NCBI GenBank assembly: GCA_964510065.1
Contig: CAZEAC010000008.1
Span: forward strand, 25,279 to 89,278
Origin: CAZEAC01 sp964510065
GTDB taxonomy: Bacteria; Bdellovibrionota_C; UBA2361; CAIXSY01
DNA: 64,000 nt
Direction of reading: 5' to 3'
A program made the position numbers and the translations under genes. The notes beneath the pieces are model-generated. The model made no database searches. It saw only the letters and a list, made by a program, of their open reading frames with translations, and was not told where the DNA came from. This document shows, piece after piece, positions 54,889-63,534 of the stretch (positions within the stretch are counted from its first letter, which is position 1; the number at the start of each line of letters is the position of its first letter).

Positions 54889-55647
54889 TTACGGTTGCAG
54901 TTCCGGCAGATTCTTTAGATTTTCATGGCACTCAACGCATCGAGTTAACGCAAGGCTGCAACCATTTTTCATGGTGCTGGCATTGAGATCAACTTGCGGC
55001 CAGATCGTATGGGTCTCAGCAAATCCGACCCCCTCATATTCAGTCACGCAGCTTCGCCCGCCCTCTTCCAAGTTAGGACAACGCCTGACCGTCACAAATC
55101 GCGCCGAATAAAATTGGCTGCCTTCGACAATTCTTGAAAGAGTCATCTGTTCGGAAACCTCCACGAGGTTGTCAGTGCAGCCCAGGGGATTATCAAGTTC
55201 TTTTAGTACCTCGGTACGTTGGGTAATTACGCCGCTATCATTTCTTACACCGCTTTGTCGGCCAAGACTCGGACAAAAATCGGCGAATACCGCGCTCTCG
55301 CTCTGGATGACTTGCACAAACAAAGCCGGGCCCACTCCCTTATGACTATCTCCACAGCTATCTTTGACACTCTTTAGACTGAGCCGCCACCACCCGGTGA
55401 AGTCCTTTTCTTGGAGCGATTTGAGATTAAGGTATCCCTTTTTCTTGGCCTTGGCTGCATTGGGAAAACATTCATAGCGTGAGGGTTTGTCTTTTCGATT
55501 GGTCCTCTCGAACTGACCGGTAGCCCTGTCGGCTATCACCGTCGGACAGCTCCCCGCCGAACCGGCCTTTGCTTCCGCGCGCAGCAGGGCTCCATGGAGC
55601 AAGCCAAGTAACAACAAAAGCTGTAGCGCAAAATTCTTTTTCATCAC
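54889..55647 (-). CDS. secreted protein with a C-terminal CxxCH motif
   Basis: A 252-residue protein with a signal peptide (FALQLLLLLGLLHGALLRAEA). The mature part is rich in cysteine and has no named domain, and it ends with CVECHENLKN, a C-x-x-C-H haem c attachment motif at residues 237-241, 11 residues before the end. Seven or more other cysteines are present. The motif at the extreme C-terminus is unusual for a monohaem cytochrome, since no distal ligand domain follows. Confidence 0.65.
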   Translation of the reverse strand: MMKKNFALQLLLLLGLLHGALLRAEAKAGSAGSCPTVIADRATGQFERTNRKDKPSRYECFPNAAKAKKKGYLNLKSLQEKDFTGWWRLSLKSVKDSCGDSHKGVGPALFVQVIQSESAVFADFCPSLGRQSGVRNDSGVITQRTEVLKELDNPLGCTDNLVEVSEQMTLSRIVEGSQFYSARFVTVRRCPNLEEGGRSCVTEYEGVGFAETHTIWPQVDLNASTMKNGCSLALTRCVECHENLKNLPELQP

Positions 55648-55699
55648 CGGAGGTTGATAGTACCCCTTATTTAAGCGCTATTCTAGCCTGGAGATGGAT

Positions 55700-55802
55700 T
55701 TTCCGAGTCTACGTAACTCTTTGGTTTAAATACTTTAAAAACCACAGAGACACTGAGGTCACCGAGTGAGGAAAAGCCAATCAAAAATACCTGGGGTTAA
55801 TG
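55700..55802. repeat. CACAGAG palindromic repeat, copy C (partly degraded)
   Basis: The centre GGTTTAAATACTTT followed by AAAACCACAGAGACAC matches copy B with one difference in about 31 bases, and the right tip is TTAATG at 55797-55802. The left arm has decayed (ACTCTTTGG). It lies upstream of the binding-protein gene, and an in-frame GTG at 55766 inside the repeat makes a spurious longer start for that gene. Confidence 0.65.
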
Positions 55803-55864
55803 ATCGGCTCCACGTCCTCGCCGCCCCTGGAACGAAATCGAAGGAGATGCTAGAAACTGCCCTT

Positions 55865-56938
55865 ATGGCCAAGCTTGCACTGTTCTTGCTTCTAATCCTT
55901 AACTTTCCTGCGTATGCCACGCCAAAACTGAAAGTCGGTGTTATCGCGGGGTTTAGCGGTGAATGGGCTGCCTACGGTGAAAGCTACCGTACCGGTATCA
56001 AGCTCGCTAAAGTCGAAGAACAGATCCAATTTATTTTTGAAGATGACCAGTTCTCGCCAGCCAAGACTGTTAGTGCGTTTAGAAAATTAACCACTATTGA
56101 TCGTGTCGATGCGCTCATCGTAGGGGACACCACGACGGCGGCTGCGCTCGCAAGCCTCGCCGAAGCGGAGAAAATACTTACCCTAGTTTGGGCGAGTTCT
56201 GGATCCGCGTTTAAAGATCGAAAATTTATCGTTCGAATTTGGCCGCCTATTGAGAAGGAAATCAGCGCCTACGTCGATGCAATTCACAGACTTCCCTATG
56301 GAAAGATAATGCTTCTTACTTCGGCCCACGATTATGCGAATGATTGGGGACGAAAATTGAAAGCAGCGCTTGAGCCCCAGGAGGTATATCTGCAAGAATT
56401 CGCGACCGATCCAACGGATTACCGCGCACTTCTGCTACGTGCAAAAACAACTGATTACTCCGCGTTTGGGCTCTGCCTTAATCCCGGGCAAAATGGACTT
56501 TTTGCTGAACAGATGGCACAGCTTGGGATGAAAGTGCCACTTTTCGGCTCCAACTTTCTCGAGGCGAGCGCTGATATCCAACGTGCTAAATCAGCTTTGA
56601 ATGGCGCCTGGTTTGTATCAACCGCTATTACTCCTCAGTTTCGCGAGAAATACCTGAAGGCCACCGGTCATACTGATCACATTTTCTCGGCGGCTATCCA
56701 CTATGACGCAGCGATTGCGTTGTCGCTCGCCATAACTAACGGTAGCGGCGCGACGCTTCGCGACAAATTATTCAGTATTCGAGAGTTCTCTGGTGCGCAC
56801 AAATCCGCTGTATTTCATTCGGAGAATGGCGATCAATATATTGATTTCCCACTTATGCGTTACGAAATTGAAAACGGTGCGATTCTTTCTTACGAGACTA
56901 ACGCTAAAGCTCGCGAAGCGACGCTTCAAGTTCAGTAA
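55865..56938 (+). CDS. ABC-type periplasmic substrate-binding protein (LivJ/family 5-6 type)
   Basis: From ATG 55865 the protein is about 357 residues with a clean signal peptide MAKLALFLLLILNFPAYA; ATG 55847 is an alternative with AAGGAG directly before it, and an open frame reaches back to 55766 inside a repeat. KVGVIAGFSGEWAAYGESYRTGIKLA is the first strand of a Leu/Ile/Val-type binding protein and the two-lobe pattern follows. No ABC permease or ATPase is next to it. Its end overlaps the convergent AlgX-like gene by 35 bases. Confidence 0.8.
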   Translation: MAKLALFLLLILNFPAYATPKLKVGVIAGFSGEWAAYGESYRTGIKLAKVEEQIQFIFEDDQFSPAKTVSAFRKLTTIDRVDALIVGDTTTAAALASLAEAEKILTLVWASSGSAFKDRKFIVRIWPPIEKEISAYVDAIHRLPYGKIMLLTSAHDYANDWGRKLKAALEPQEVYLQEFATDPTDYRALLLRAKTTDYSAFGLCLNPGQNGLFAEQMAQLGMKVPLFGSNFLEASADIQRAKSALNGAWFVSTAITPQFREKYLKATGHTDHIFSAAIHYDAAIALSLAITNGSGATLRDKLFSIREFSGAHKSAVFHSENGDQYIDFPLMRYEIENGAILSYETNAKAREATLQVQ

Positions 56939-58415
56939 GGATACCGCCTTGGGGCTGCACCACAAGCTGGCGCTCACCCTGAATTTTCATTATTCGTGCA
57001 CTCATCTCAGCTTCACCGGCGGGCAGTGTCAAAGTTTTCTCGTGCGACAACGATTCAGGCTTTCCCGCCAAGATGCTTCCAATAGATACAGTGGTGGCGG
57101 CGTTAGTCCGCGCTTTGATATGTACTCCGTAGGAGCGCTTTTTACTAAAGCGATAAGCCGGCGAATAGAGTTTTGAGTCACTTTGCCGCTGAAAAGCACT
57201 CGTATCGAAAACAAGCCGGCCAAAACTCGAGAGCGGTTCGCCCTTGATCCGATGACGCATCAGCGCAAGCTCACGTCGCCTTGGAATGTTGAGGTAGCGC
57301 TCGACCATCTGATCGATGACCACCTGAGGCTTTATTTCTTCGACTACAAAGGGATCAAAGAAAAACTTGTGCGTCGTATAATAGTGGCTCATCACGAAGT
57401 GCTTCGAAACAAACGGCGTGAGCGCTGCAAAAAAAGAATCGCGATACACTAAAATGCGCTGCTCCATATCCGGTCGAACACCTGACTTCCCCTGAAGTTT
57501 CTGCTCACGGTCGACTAAAAGCGGTTTGTTCGATCCGCGCGCGCTCTTTCCCTTCTCGTACCAAGGATCGCGATGAATCGGAATTAACATCGGCGTATCA
57601 AAGCTCGGCGGCGAAAGAAGTCCCATCATGCGGCCAAGGTCTCCGCTTTCGCTTCGCACCGCAACCTTGTAGTGATCCATCGTCAAAGGTTTTATTTTCG
57701 GAAAATAGTCCTTGAGCTTCTTCGCAATCTCTTCGTAGCCCACAAACGCGCCAAGATTGTTCCAGTGCCCGTCGCTCTTTCGATACAGCTGGCCAAGAGA
57801 CTTATTGGCCAGCAGCGCAGGTTTTAGATCAACCACCGCGACTTTGGAATTTTCACGCATGTGCTGCACAAACTGATCATAACGGCTTTGCGAGTTTACT
57901 TTCCTTACGCCCTGAGGAAAGTACTCTGGGTAGACCGATTCTTTATTGGGCACAAGCACGAGAAAATATTTAATGCCCTGGCTTTCGAGATAGCGATAGC
58001 GAGTTTCGTAAGCTTCCTGGAGAATTTTGAGATCACGTGGTGAGAAGCGATTCGTTCCCTGAAAAAAGGCAAGAAGCGCATGTCCCGCATAAAAGAGCCA
58101 ACCATCTTTCCCGGTGAGCACTTTCGGTGTCGGAGAAACACCAAGAAGATGGAAACGAAGCGATGCTTGGGTGCGGACCAAAAGATCTCGGAATCCAAAA
58201 CTCTTTTCAAAATACTTCTCGAATCGATCGGGATACTGCATCACGCTATTTGCCTGAAAGATCGGCGCGCGCGCGCCTCCCTTTTTAACTTCGGCCAGCT
58301 GATAATTTTTCAAGTTTATCGGGCTATAAACAAGCTGCACAATCGGAAGAGTGAGCACCGCAACAAAAAGGAGCGAGCGAAGTGCATTTGGAGATTTCTC
58401 TGCAAGCGTCGACAT
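56904..58415 (-). CDS. AlgX/AlgJ-like SGNH O-acetyltransferase
   Basis: About 503 residues from the ATG at 58415. One N-terminal membrane anchor (residues 13-30), GKDGWLFY (100-107), then YRKSDGHW (D-x-H-W at 215-218), the catalytic motif of AlgX/AlgJ. In known systems it takes acetyl groups from a membrane-bound acyltransferase and puts them on a periplasmic polysaccharide. It follows the MBOAT gene by 2 bases, the classic AlgI-AlgX arrangement. The polymer it serves is not in the adjacent genes. Confidence 0.85.
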   Translation of the reverse strand: MSTLAEKSPNALRSLLFVAVLTLPIVQLVYSPINLKNYQLAEVKKGGARAPIFQANSVMQYPDRFEKYFEKSFGFRDLLVRTQASLRFHLLGVSPTPKVLTGKDGWLFYAGHALLAFFQGTNRFSPRDLKILQEAYETRYRYLESQGIKYFLVLVPNKESVYPEYFPQGVRKVNSQSRYDQFVQHMRENSKVAVVDLKPALLANKSLGQLYRKSDGHWNNLGAFVGYEEIAKKLKDYFPKIKPLTMDHYKVAVRSESGDLGRMMGLLSPPSFDTPMLIPIHRDPWYEKGKSARGSNKPLLVDREQKLQGKSGVRPDMEQRILVYRDSFFAALTPFVSKHFVMSHYYTTHKFFFDPFVVEEIKPQVVIDQMVERYLNIPRRRELALMRHRIKGEPLSSFGRLVFDTSAFQRQSDSKLYSPAYRFSKKRSYGVHIKARTNAATTVSIGSILAGKPESLSHEKTLTLPAGEAEMSARIMKIQGERQLVVQPQGGILTELEASLREL

Positions 58416-58417
58416 TG

Positions 58418-59845
58418 TCAAAACCTAAAATAAATAAAAGGGCTGTACGATTGCGCAGAAAGTCTCGCCGCTGAATAAATCAAAATCCCCATCAGCAAAA
58501 CGCTATAAGAAACGTGTGCGAGCGGACGAAAAAATGAAAGCCTCACGTGTGATCGCGTGCGAACCCACTCTATAAAGGGAAAGGACCCACACACCGCAAG
58601 ACAGCAAAGTATTACGATCTCGGGATTAAGAAGTGCACCTGCCGAAATTGTTTCATGTAGCTGTGGAACAAGCCCAAACATCCGTCCCAGATATCGAACT
58701 GCATCGCCAAGATTCTCAATACGGAAAAATACCCAGGCAATGAGCACGACGAAAAGCGTATAACAATGCTGCAAGAGCCCGGGCAGCTTTTCCAGCATTC
58801 GTCCGAATGCTGTTCTCTCGATCGCCAGAAACGATCCATGGATTAACCCCCACACCAGAAAATTCCAGCTCGCCCCATGCCAAAGTCCACAGAAAATAAA
58901 TACGATAAAAAGGTTTCGATACGTTTTAAGCGTGCCACCTTGGCTTCCGCCGAGTGGAATAAAAAGGTAATCGCGAAACCAGGTAGAAAGCGACATATGC
59001 CAGCGCCGCCAAAAATCTTTGATCGATCGGGCGCTGTAAGGGTAGTTAAAATTCTCGGGAAAGTGGTAACCAAACATCTTCCCCATGCCAATTGCCATGT
59101 CAGAGTAACCCGAGAAATCGAAAAATATCTGCATTGCATACGCTGCGATGCCAATCCAGGCGGCGCCAATGCTAATCTCGTTCGCGGGAAGATCAAGTAC
59201 TCTTTTTGCAACTTCGGCAAAGCCATCGGCAAGTACAACTTTCTTTGCCAAGCCTATGACAAACCGGTTTACACCTTCCGAAAAGAGCGCAAGCGTCGTG
59301 GTGCTTTGCGAAAGGTGCTTCTCGACATCGGAGTACCGAACAATCGGGCCGGCGATAAGCTGCGGAAAGAAGAACTTAAAGAGCGCGAGAAGAAAGATGT
59401 TTTTCTGTACGACGACATCTCCGCGGTACACATCAACAACGTAAGATATGGCTTGAAAGGTAAAAAAGGAGATGCCTATCGGAAGTGCGACATGCTTAAA
59501 ATGTATCGCTGAGCTCCCGAAATATGAGAGCAGGCCATTTGTCGACTCCATGAAGAAGTTAAAATATTTAAAATAGAAAAGCAGCGCCAAATTCCCGGCG
59601 ATTGCGACGCATAGCACTGGAAAACAAGACTTCCGGTCTCTCGCGCGATCGATAAGGAGCGCAGAGAAATAGTTCCAAACTATCGAGGCAATAAGCAGCA
59701 GGATCAGCGCTTTACTTCCCCAAAAATAAAAGATCGCGCTCGCGAGAAGGATAAAATAGCTCTTCGCGCGCTTTGGAGTGAGCGCATATATAATCAGTGT
59801 CAGTGGTAGAAAGAGAAAGAGGAATACGGCGGAACTAAATACCAT
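58418..59845 (-). CDS. MBOAT membrane-bound O-acyltransferase (AlgI/DltB type)
   Basis: A 475-residue protein with about eleven membrane helices. FWRRWHMSLSTWFRDYLFIP (278-297) and WHGASWNFLVWG (322-333) are family signatures; His323 is the expected catalytic residue. It transfers acetyl from a cytoplasmic donor through the membrane to the AlgX-like partner encoded 2 bases downstream. An antisense frame inside it is long but carries no real gene. Confidence 0.93.
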   Translation of the reverse strand: MVFSSAVFLFLFLPLTLIIYALTPKRAKSYFILLASAIFYFWGSKALILLLIASIVWNYFSALLIDRARDRKSCFPVLCVAIAGNLALLFYFKYFNFFMESTNGLLSYFGSSAIHFKHVALPIGISFFTFQAISYVVDVYRGDVVVQKNIFLLALFKFFFPQLIAGPIVRYSDVEKHLSQSTTTLALFSEGVNRFVIGLAKKVVLADGFAEVAKRVLDLPANEISIGAAWIGIAAYAMQIFFDFSGYSDMAIGMGKMFGYHFPENFNYPYSARSIKDFWRRWHMSLSTWFRDYLFIPLGGSQGGTLKTYRNLFIVFIFCGLWHGASWNFLVWGLIHGSFLAIERTAFGRMLEKLPGLLQHCYTLFVVLIAWVFFRIENLGDAVRYLGRMFGLVPQLHETISAGALLNPEIVILCCLAVCGSFPFIEWVRTRSHVRLSFFRPLAHVSYSVLLMGILIYSAARLSAQSYSPFIYFRF

Positions 59846-59987
59846 AAACTACTAAGATTGATTGCTGTTTTCTTTAGAGGCTCCCCAGGAAAGATATCAG
59901 GACTCTACCGGCAATTGCAATTGCATCTATTCTCGCGCCACGCTACTGTTAGCCGCCAAATTTCAGAAAATAGTGGGAAAATTCATT

Positions 59988-60518
59988 ATGCTACGTCTTT
60001 TTTTGAGTATTGCCTTTCTAGCTTCACAGTCTTTCACCTTGGTCGGTTGTGCAGTTATATCGTCGACTTCCACCACACAAGCGCCTGCTGGAAGCACGGA
60101 GGCGTTTGCGAAACTCAAAGCGCTCGAGGGAACCTGGAAGTCAGCACCAACTAAGGAGCATGGCGTCGCCGAGGTCTCCTATCGTACTACTTCCGGTGGA
60201 AACGCGGTCGAAGAGATCCTCTTTAAGGGGACATCACATGAAATGCTTTCGGTATACTACCTGACTGCCGAGGGAGTAACGATGACTCATTACTGTGCTC
60301 TCGGAAATCGTCCTCAGCTAACTCTGAGCAAAATCGAGTCGGACAAATTACTATTTGACCTCGATCCGAATTCGAATATTGATGTCGATAATGAGCACCA
60401 CATTCATGCGCTTACCCTAACTTTTGTTTCTCCAGGTAAGATTCGGCAGGATTGGATTGGCTTTCAGGACGGCAAGCCAGGCCAACCCACTATCATCGAG
60501 CTTCAAAAGAAGCGCTAG
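59988..60518 (+). CDS. lipoprotein of unknown function
   Basis: From the ATG at 59988 the protein is 176 residues with a lipoprotein signal MLRLFLSIAFLASQSFTLVGC; the lipobox is LVGC, with Cys21. An in-frame start at 59862 would add 42 residues without conservation. The mature part has LKALEGTWKSAPTK, common at the start of lipocalin-like DUF domains, then beta-rich sequence. A 10-base gap separates it from the MFS gene downstream, so they are likely co-transcribed. Confidence 0.75.
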   Translation: MLRLFLSIAFLASQSFTLVGCAVISSTSTTQAPAGSTEAFAKLKALEGTWKSAPTKEHGVAEVSYRTTSGGNAVEEILFKGTSHEMLSVYYLTAEGVTMTHYCALGNRPQLTLSKIESDKLLFDLDPNSNIDVDNEHHIHALTLTFVSPGKIRQDWIGFQDGKPGQPTIIELQKKR

Positions 60519-60528
60519 GGTCCCCTAA

Positions 60529-61752
60529 GTGATCTTGACCGATATCCGGCTCGTGTACCTGCTTTTCTTCGGAGCCGTCGGGACTTCAATATCTTATCAG
60601 ACACTCTTTCTCGAGCAGCGTGGACTTGACGACATTCAGATTGGTGCTTTGCAGGTTGCACAGGGGGTCGCGGTCTTTTTTGCGCCGCTTATCTCAGCTC
60701 ATTTTGCCGATCGGCATTCAAGTTCGCGAACTTCGCTCATCAGCTGCTTTACCGCATTGGCGCTTGCGCATGGATTACTTTACTTCTCGCACGGATTTAA
60801 CGCTCTTTTCATAAGTTCGTTTCTTCTGTCGCTAAGCTACACTCCGATATTTTCGCTGCTCGATAGCAGCGCTCTCAGCTGGATCGCGGATAAGCCACAT
60901 CTTTCATTTACGCTTCTTCGGATTTGGGGAAGTATAGGGTTTCTTCTTCCTGCTTTGCTGCTCTTTCCCTTCCTACGCGGCGGCGATGCCGAGATGTCGG
61001 TAACAGTATGCTACGGAGGCTTGGCAAGTGTGACCGGGGCAATTGCAGCATGGTTCATAATTCCAAAATCAAGGATGATTGATGCTTCCGTTTCGGCGCT
61101 TCCGTCGATTGGAGCGCTCCGCGCACTATTGCAACCGGCGCTCCGAGGATTTGCCGTGTCACGCTTTCTCACTCAGATCAGTATTTGGATCTGGTATCCT
61201 TTTTTTCCGCTCTATTTGAGGCACCAAGGCTATGACACTTCCTGGATCGGACCTATCCTCAACATCGGTGTGGTCGCAGAAATTCTTTGGGCATTTGGCG
61301 TGCGACATTACGACAAATCCGCCGGCGGCCGACTTATCTCCGTTGTCGCCGCGGGAAGCATGGCCTTTCGCATGCTCCTGCTTACCGCACTGCCCAGTCT
61401 TGAGACGATACTCTTCGCGCAGCTCCTGCACGCGCCTTATATTTGGGCGATGTTTTTTAGGGGAACAGTGTACATTTCTAGCCATGTCGAAGAGCGCTAT
61501 CGCACCTCTTTCCTTGCGTTAAATGGTATTCTCTTTCATGGAATTACCCGCGCCCTTGGCGGCCCGCTTGGCGGCGCCATCTCCGAGGCGGCAACTCTTC
61601 GCGGTATTGACGGGCTCTCAGCAGCGCTCTTTGTCGGCGGTATTATCAGTAGCATTGGCGTACTGGTCGCTGTTTTCGGCATCAACGAAGAACCGAAGGA
61701 ACCCACTTTAGGAGCCTGCGCCACGAATAATTCAAGCTGCGTCAGGCATTAG
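60529..61752 (+). CDS. MFS transporter, MFS_1-like (PPP family)
   Basis: A 407-residue protein with 12 membrane helices and GTG start. FGAVGTSISYQTLFLEQRGL with the second loop FFAPLISAHFADRHSSSRTSL fits MFS_1-like/3-phenylpropionate permease relatives, where D-R-x-x-x-R is the loop 2-3 motif. Substrate not readable. It follows a lipoprotein gene. A hairpin at 61779-61806 comes after the stop. Confidence 0.82.
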   Translation: MILTDIRLVYLLFFGAVGTSISYQTLFLEQRGLDDIQIGALQVAQGVAVFFAPLISAHFADRHSSSRTSLISCFTALALAHGLLYFSHGFNALFISSFLLSLSYTPIFSLLDSSALSWIADKPHLSFTLLRIWGSIGFLLPALLLFPFLRGGDAEMSVTVCYGGLASVTGAIAAWFIIPKSRMIDASVSALPSIGALRALLQPALRGFAVSRFLTQISIWIWYPFFPLYLRHQGYDTSWIGPILNIGVVAEILWAFGVRHYDKSAGGRLISVVAAGSMAFRMLLLTALPSLETILFAQLLHAPYIWAMFFRGTVYISSHVEERYRTSFLALNGILFHGITRALGGPLGGAISEAATLRGIDGLSAALFVGGIISSIGVLVAVFGINEEPKEPTLGACATNNSSCVRH

Positions 61753-61778
61753 CGACGAAGGCTTCGGCCCTGCGGATT

Positions 61779-61806
61779 GTGTGCGCCACTGATTCTTGGC
61801 GCACAC
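61779..61806. terminator. hairpin after the MFS gene, terminator-like but without a T tract
   Basis: GTGTGCGCCA (61779-61788) pairs perfectly with TGGCGCACAC (61797-61806) around CTGATTCT. No T run follows on either strand, so it may stabilise a 3' end or be a factor-dependent terminator. The rest of the 295-base gap up to 62048 shows nothing else I can support. Confidence 0.4.
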
Positions 61807-62047
61807 TCCTCGCGTAATCTTCGGTGTGGCCTGTGCTATAGTCGGACACTCGCGCAGATTTTCTTAGAACCTCCGAAGCCACGCGAATATCACGAAATTA
61901 TCACGACAAGCTCACGCGAACCTATCATTTGGTTTCCGTCCAATTTTTCTATCGATGCAAAGGCTGCCTAGCGCGTTCAAGACGTAATAATGGAATTAAT
62001 GCTGCGCTAATTGGAAACGGGGTGGGCTTTGAATAGGAATATCGACC

Positions 62048-63295
62048 ATGAAAAGCCTTCTTCAGATTCTCTTGTTTTCTTTTCTCTATCTTCCGGTTTT
62101 GGCCACGGCCGACACTCGACTTGTAATGGAAAGCGAGGCCGGTGATCCAATCGGGGGAGGTAAAAAGTATCTTTTCGATCTAAACAACTCATTTATTTCC
62201 GCGAAACCATTTTATCCGAACTTAAACCCGGCAGTTTCCTTTTTAGTTATTTCAAAAACTAGTGGAGCTCAATGGGAACTGAATTTCGCCGCTCCGGGCG
62301 GCTCAAAGCTCATTCCGGGGACTTACCAGGGTGCCTATCGTTTTCCTTTCAATGAAAGTAAGCCGGGGCTTTCGGTAAGTACCGACGGACAACGCTGCGA
62401 TACTGTGACTGGAACTTTTGAAGTGACGCGAGTTGAGCATCTCGCCCCCAACAACCTTACTTCATTCGAAGTAATATTCGAACAGCATTGTAACGGAAGC
62501 GCGGCGGCGCTGCGTGGGACACTTCAATTCAACGCACCAAATCCTCCCGAGACCCGCTTTCAAATGAGTGGAGACGCCGGTGATTACATTACCACGGGGA
62601 GAACCTTTGACTATTCACCGAATAATGCAAATTTCTCGATTTTCCCAAATTTCGGTGACTACAATCGGGGAATTACCGTGAACATTACCGCGAAGGATGG
62701 CACTAATAATTGGAGCGCGAGCTTTGCCACCGGTAAGAACATCAGACCTATGCGGGGTATCTACCTATTTGCTCAACGCTTTCCTTTTAATGGGAATCAG
62801 CCTGGCCTTGACATAGGCGGAAGCGGTCGCGGCTGCAATACGCTTATGGGCACGTTTGAAGTTCTGCAAGCAGACTACAATGACGACGGATCAATTCGGT
62901 CCTTTGGAGCAACTTTTGAGCAGCACTGTGAAGGAAAGGGACCGGCCGCCCGCGGTATAGTGAAATTTAACTATACCGGCGTTACTGCTCCGCCGTCACC
63001 GACTTGCAGTGCTGAACTTCAGCAATCGAATGACGCCGTGTTGAACCTCACCGCAGAAAACTCTGAATTAAAATCACGCTTGGCTGCGGCAGATACCAAG
63101 AATAAAGAGCTCTCAGCATCTTTAGTTCAAGCTAATTCGAACTACGAGACTTTGAAGAAAACTTACTTTGAAGTGACTCTGCAGCTCAAAAAATTACAGG
63201 CACTTTACAATGACGCGATGCTGCAACTTGTACTATGCCAAAGTCGCTCGTCGTCCAGCGCGACACCAACGCCCACGCCTTATCTCGCACACTAA
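62048..63295 (+). CDS. secreted two-repeat protein with C-terminal coiled coil
   Basis: A 415-residue protein with a signal peptide ending near Ala21. Residues 24-166 and 170-312 are tandem copies: RFPFNESKPGL (98-108) matches RFPFNGNQPGL (244-254), FEQHC recurs at 144 and 290, and the conserved Cys117/Cys263 and Cys148/Cys294 keep the same spacing of 146. They probably form one disulfide in each copy. A coiled coil from about 321 to 395 follows, then a Ser/Thr/Pro-rich tail. AGGA lies nine bases before the ATG. No family is recognised. Confidence 0.75.
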   Translation: MKSLLQILLFSFLYLPVLATADTRLVMESEAGDPIGGGKKYLFDLNNSFISAKPFYPNLNPAVSFLVISKTSGAQWELNFAAPGGSKLIPGTYQGAYRFPFNESKPGLSVSTDGQRCDTVTGTFEVTRVEHLAPNNLTSFEVIFEQHCNGSAAALRGTLQFNAPNPPETRFQMSGDAGDYITTGRTFDYSPNNANFSIFPNFGDYNRGITVNITAKDGTNNWSASFATGKNIRPMRGIYLFAQRFPFNGNQPGLDIGGSGRGCNTLMGTFEVLQADYNDDGSIRSFGATFEQHCEGKGPAARGIVKFNYTGVTAPPSPTCSAELQQSNDAVLNLTAENSELKSRLAAADTKNKELSASLVQANSNYETLKKTYFEVTLQLKKLQALYNDAMLQLVLCQSRSSSSATPTPTPYLAH

Positions 63296-63313
63296 CGATA
63301 TTGTTTTGTCCAA

Positions 63314-63343
63314 GTCCGCGCTTCCTTATTCGGGAGCGCGGAC
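63314..63343. repeat. GC-rich hairpin between the two-repeat gene and the rRNA terminator
   Basis: GTCCGCGCTTCC (63314-63325) pairs with GGGAGCGCGGAC (63332-63343), one mismatch. No T tract follows on either strand. It may protect the 3' end of the plus-strand transcript or act as a second barrier after the rRNA terminator. Confidence 0.45.
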
Positions 63344-63352
63344 CGTGGTCAC

Positions 63353-63385
63353 AAAAAAACCCCGCCAACCTTTCGGTTAGCGGGG
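63353..63385 (-). terminator. intrinsic terminator of the rRNA operon
   Basis: On the minus strand CCCCGCTAACC (63385-63375), a GAAA loop, GGTTGGCGGGG (63370-63360) and seven T residues (63359-63353). The stem is 11 bases with one G-T pair. It follows the 5S gene by 6 bases and is a textbook rho-independent terminator. Confidence 0.92.
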
Positions 63386-63391
63386 TCATAG

Positions 63392-63503
63392 TCCCGGCAA
63401 CGTCCTACTTTCGCGGGAGGTCCCACTATCATCGGCTCCGAGGGGCTTAACGACCGTGTTCGGAATGGGAACGGGTGTGGCCCCCTCGATGTAATCACCA
63501 GGT
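63392..63503 (-). rRNA. rrf: 5S ribosomal RNA
   Basis: The minus strand reads CCTGGTGATTACATCGAGGG..., with CACCCGTTCCCATTCCGAAC and AGTAGGACGTTGCCGGG at the other end, matching the conserved helices and loops of bacterial 5S. Ends are approximate: the 5' CCTGG at 63502-63498 pairs with CCGGG at the 3' end. Confidence 0.92.
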
Positions 63504-63534
63504 GAAATTGCTCAAAGAACAATTTCACCTGGTG
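63496..63534 (-). other. 15-base-pair hairpin covering the 5' end of 5S
   Basis: CACCAGGTGAAATTG (63496-63510) and CAATTTCACCTGGTG (63520-63534) are perfect inverted repeats. The hairpin includes the first eight or so bases of mature 5S and its leader, so in the precursor the 5' strand of 5S helix I is paired elsewhere. Next to it, 63534-63561 is another hairpin with arms GTCCTCC and GGAGGAC. Confidence 0.7.

Noticed and set aside
55766..55864. Longer N-terminus for the periplasmic binding protein
   Set aside because: The extra codons are inside a repeat copy and would put 33 residues before a clean signal peptide.
58877..59512. 211-codon plus-strand open frame
   Set aside because: It is antisense to the highly conserved MBOAT gene, and its lysine/arginine-rich translation shows no domain.
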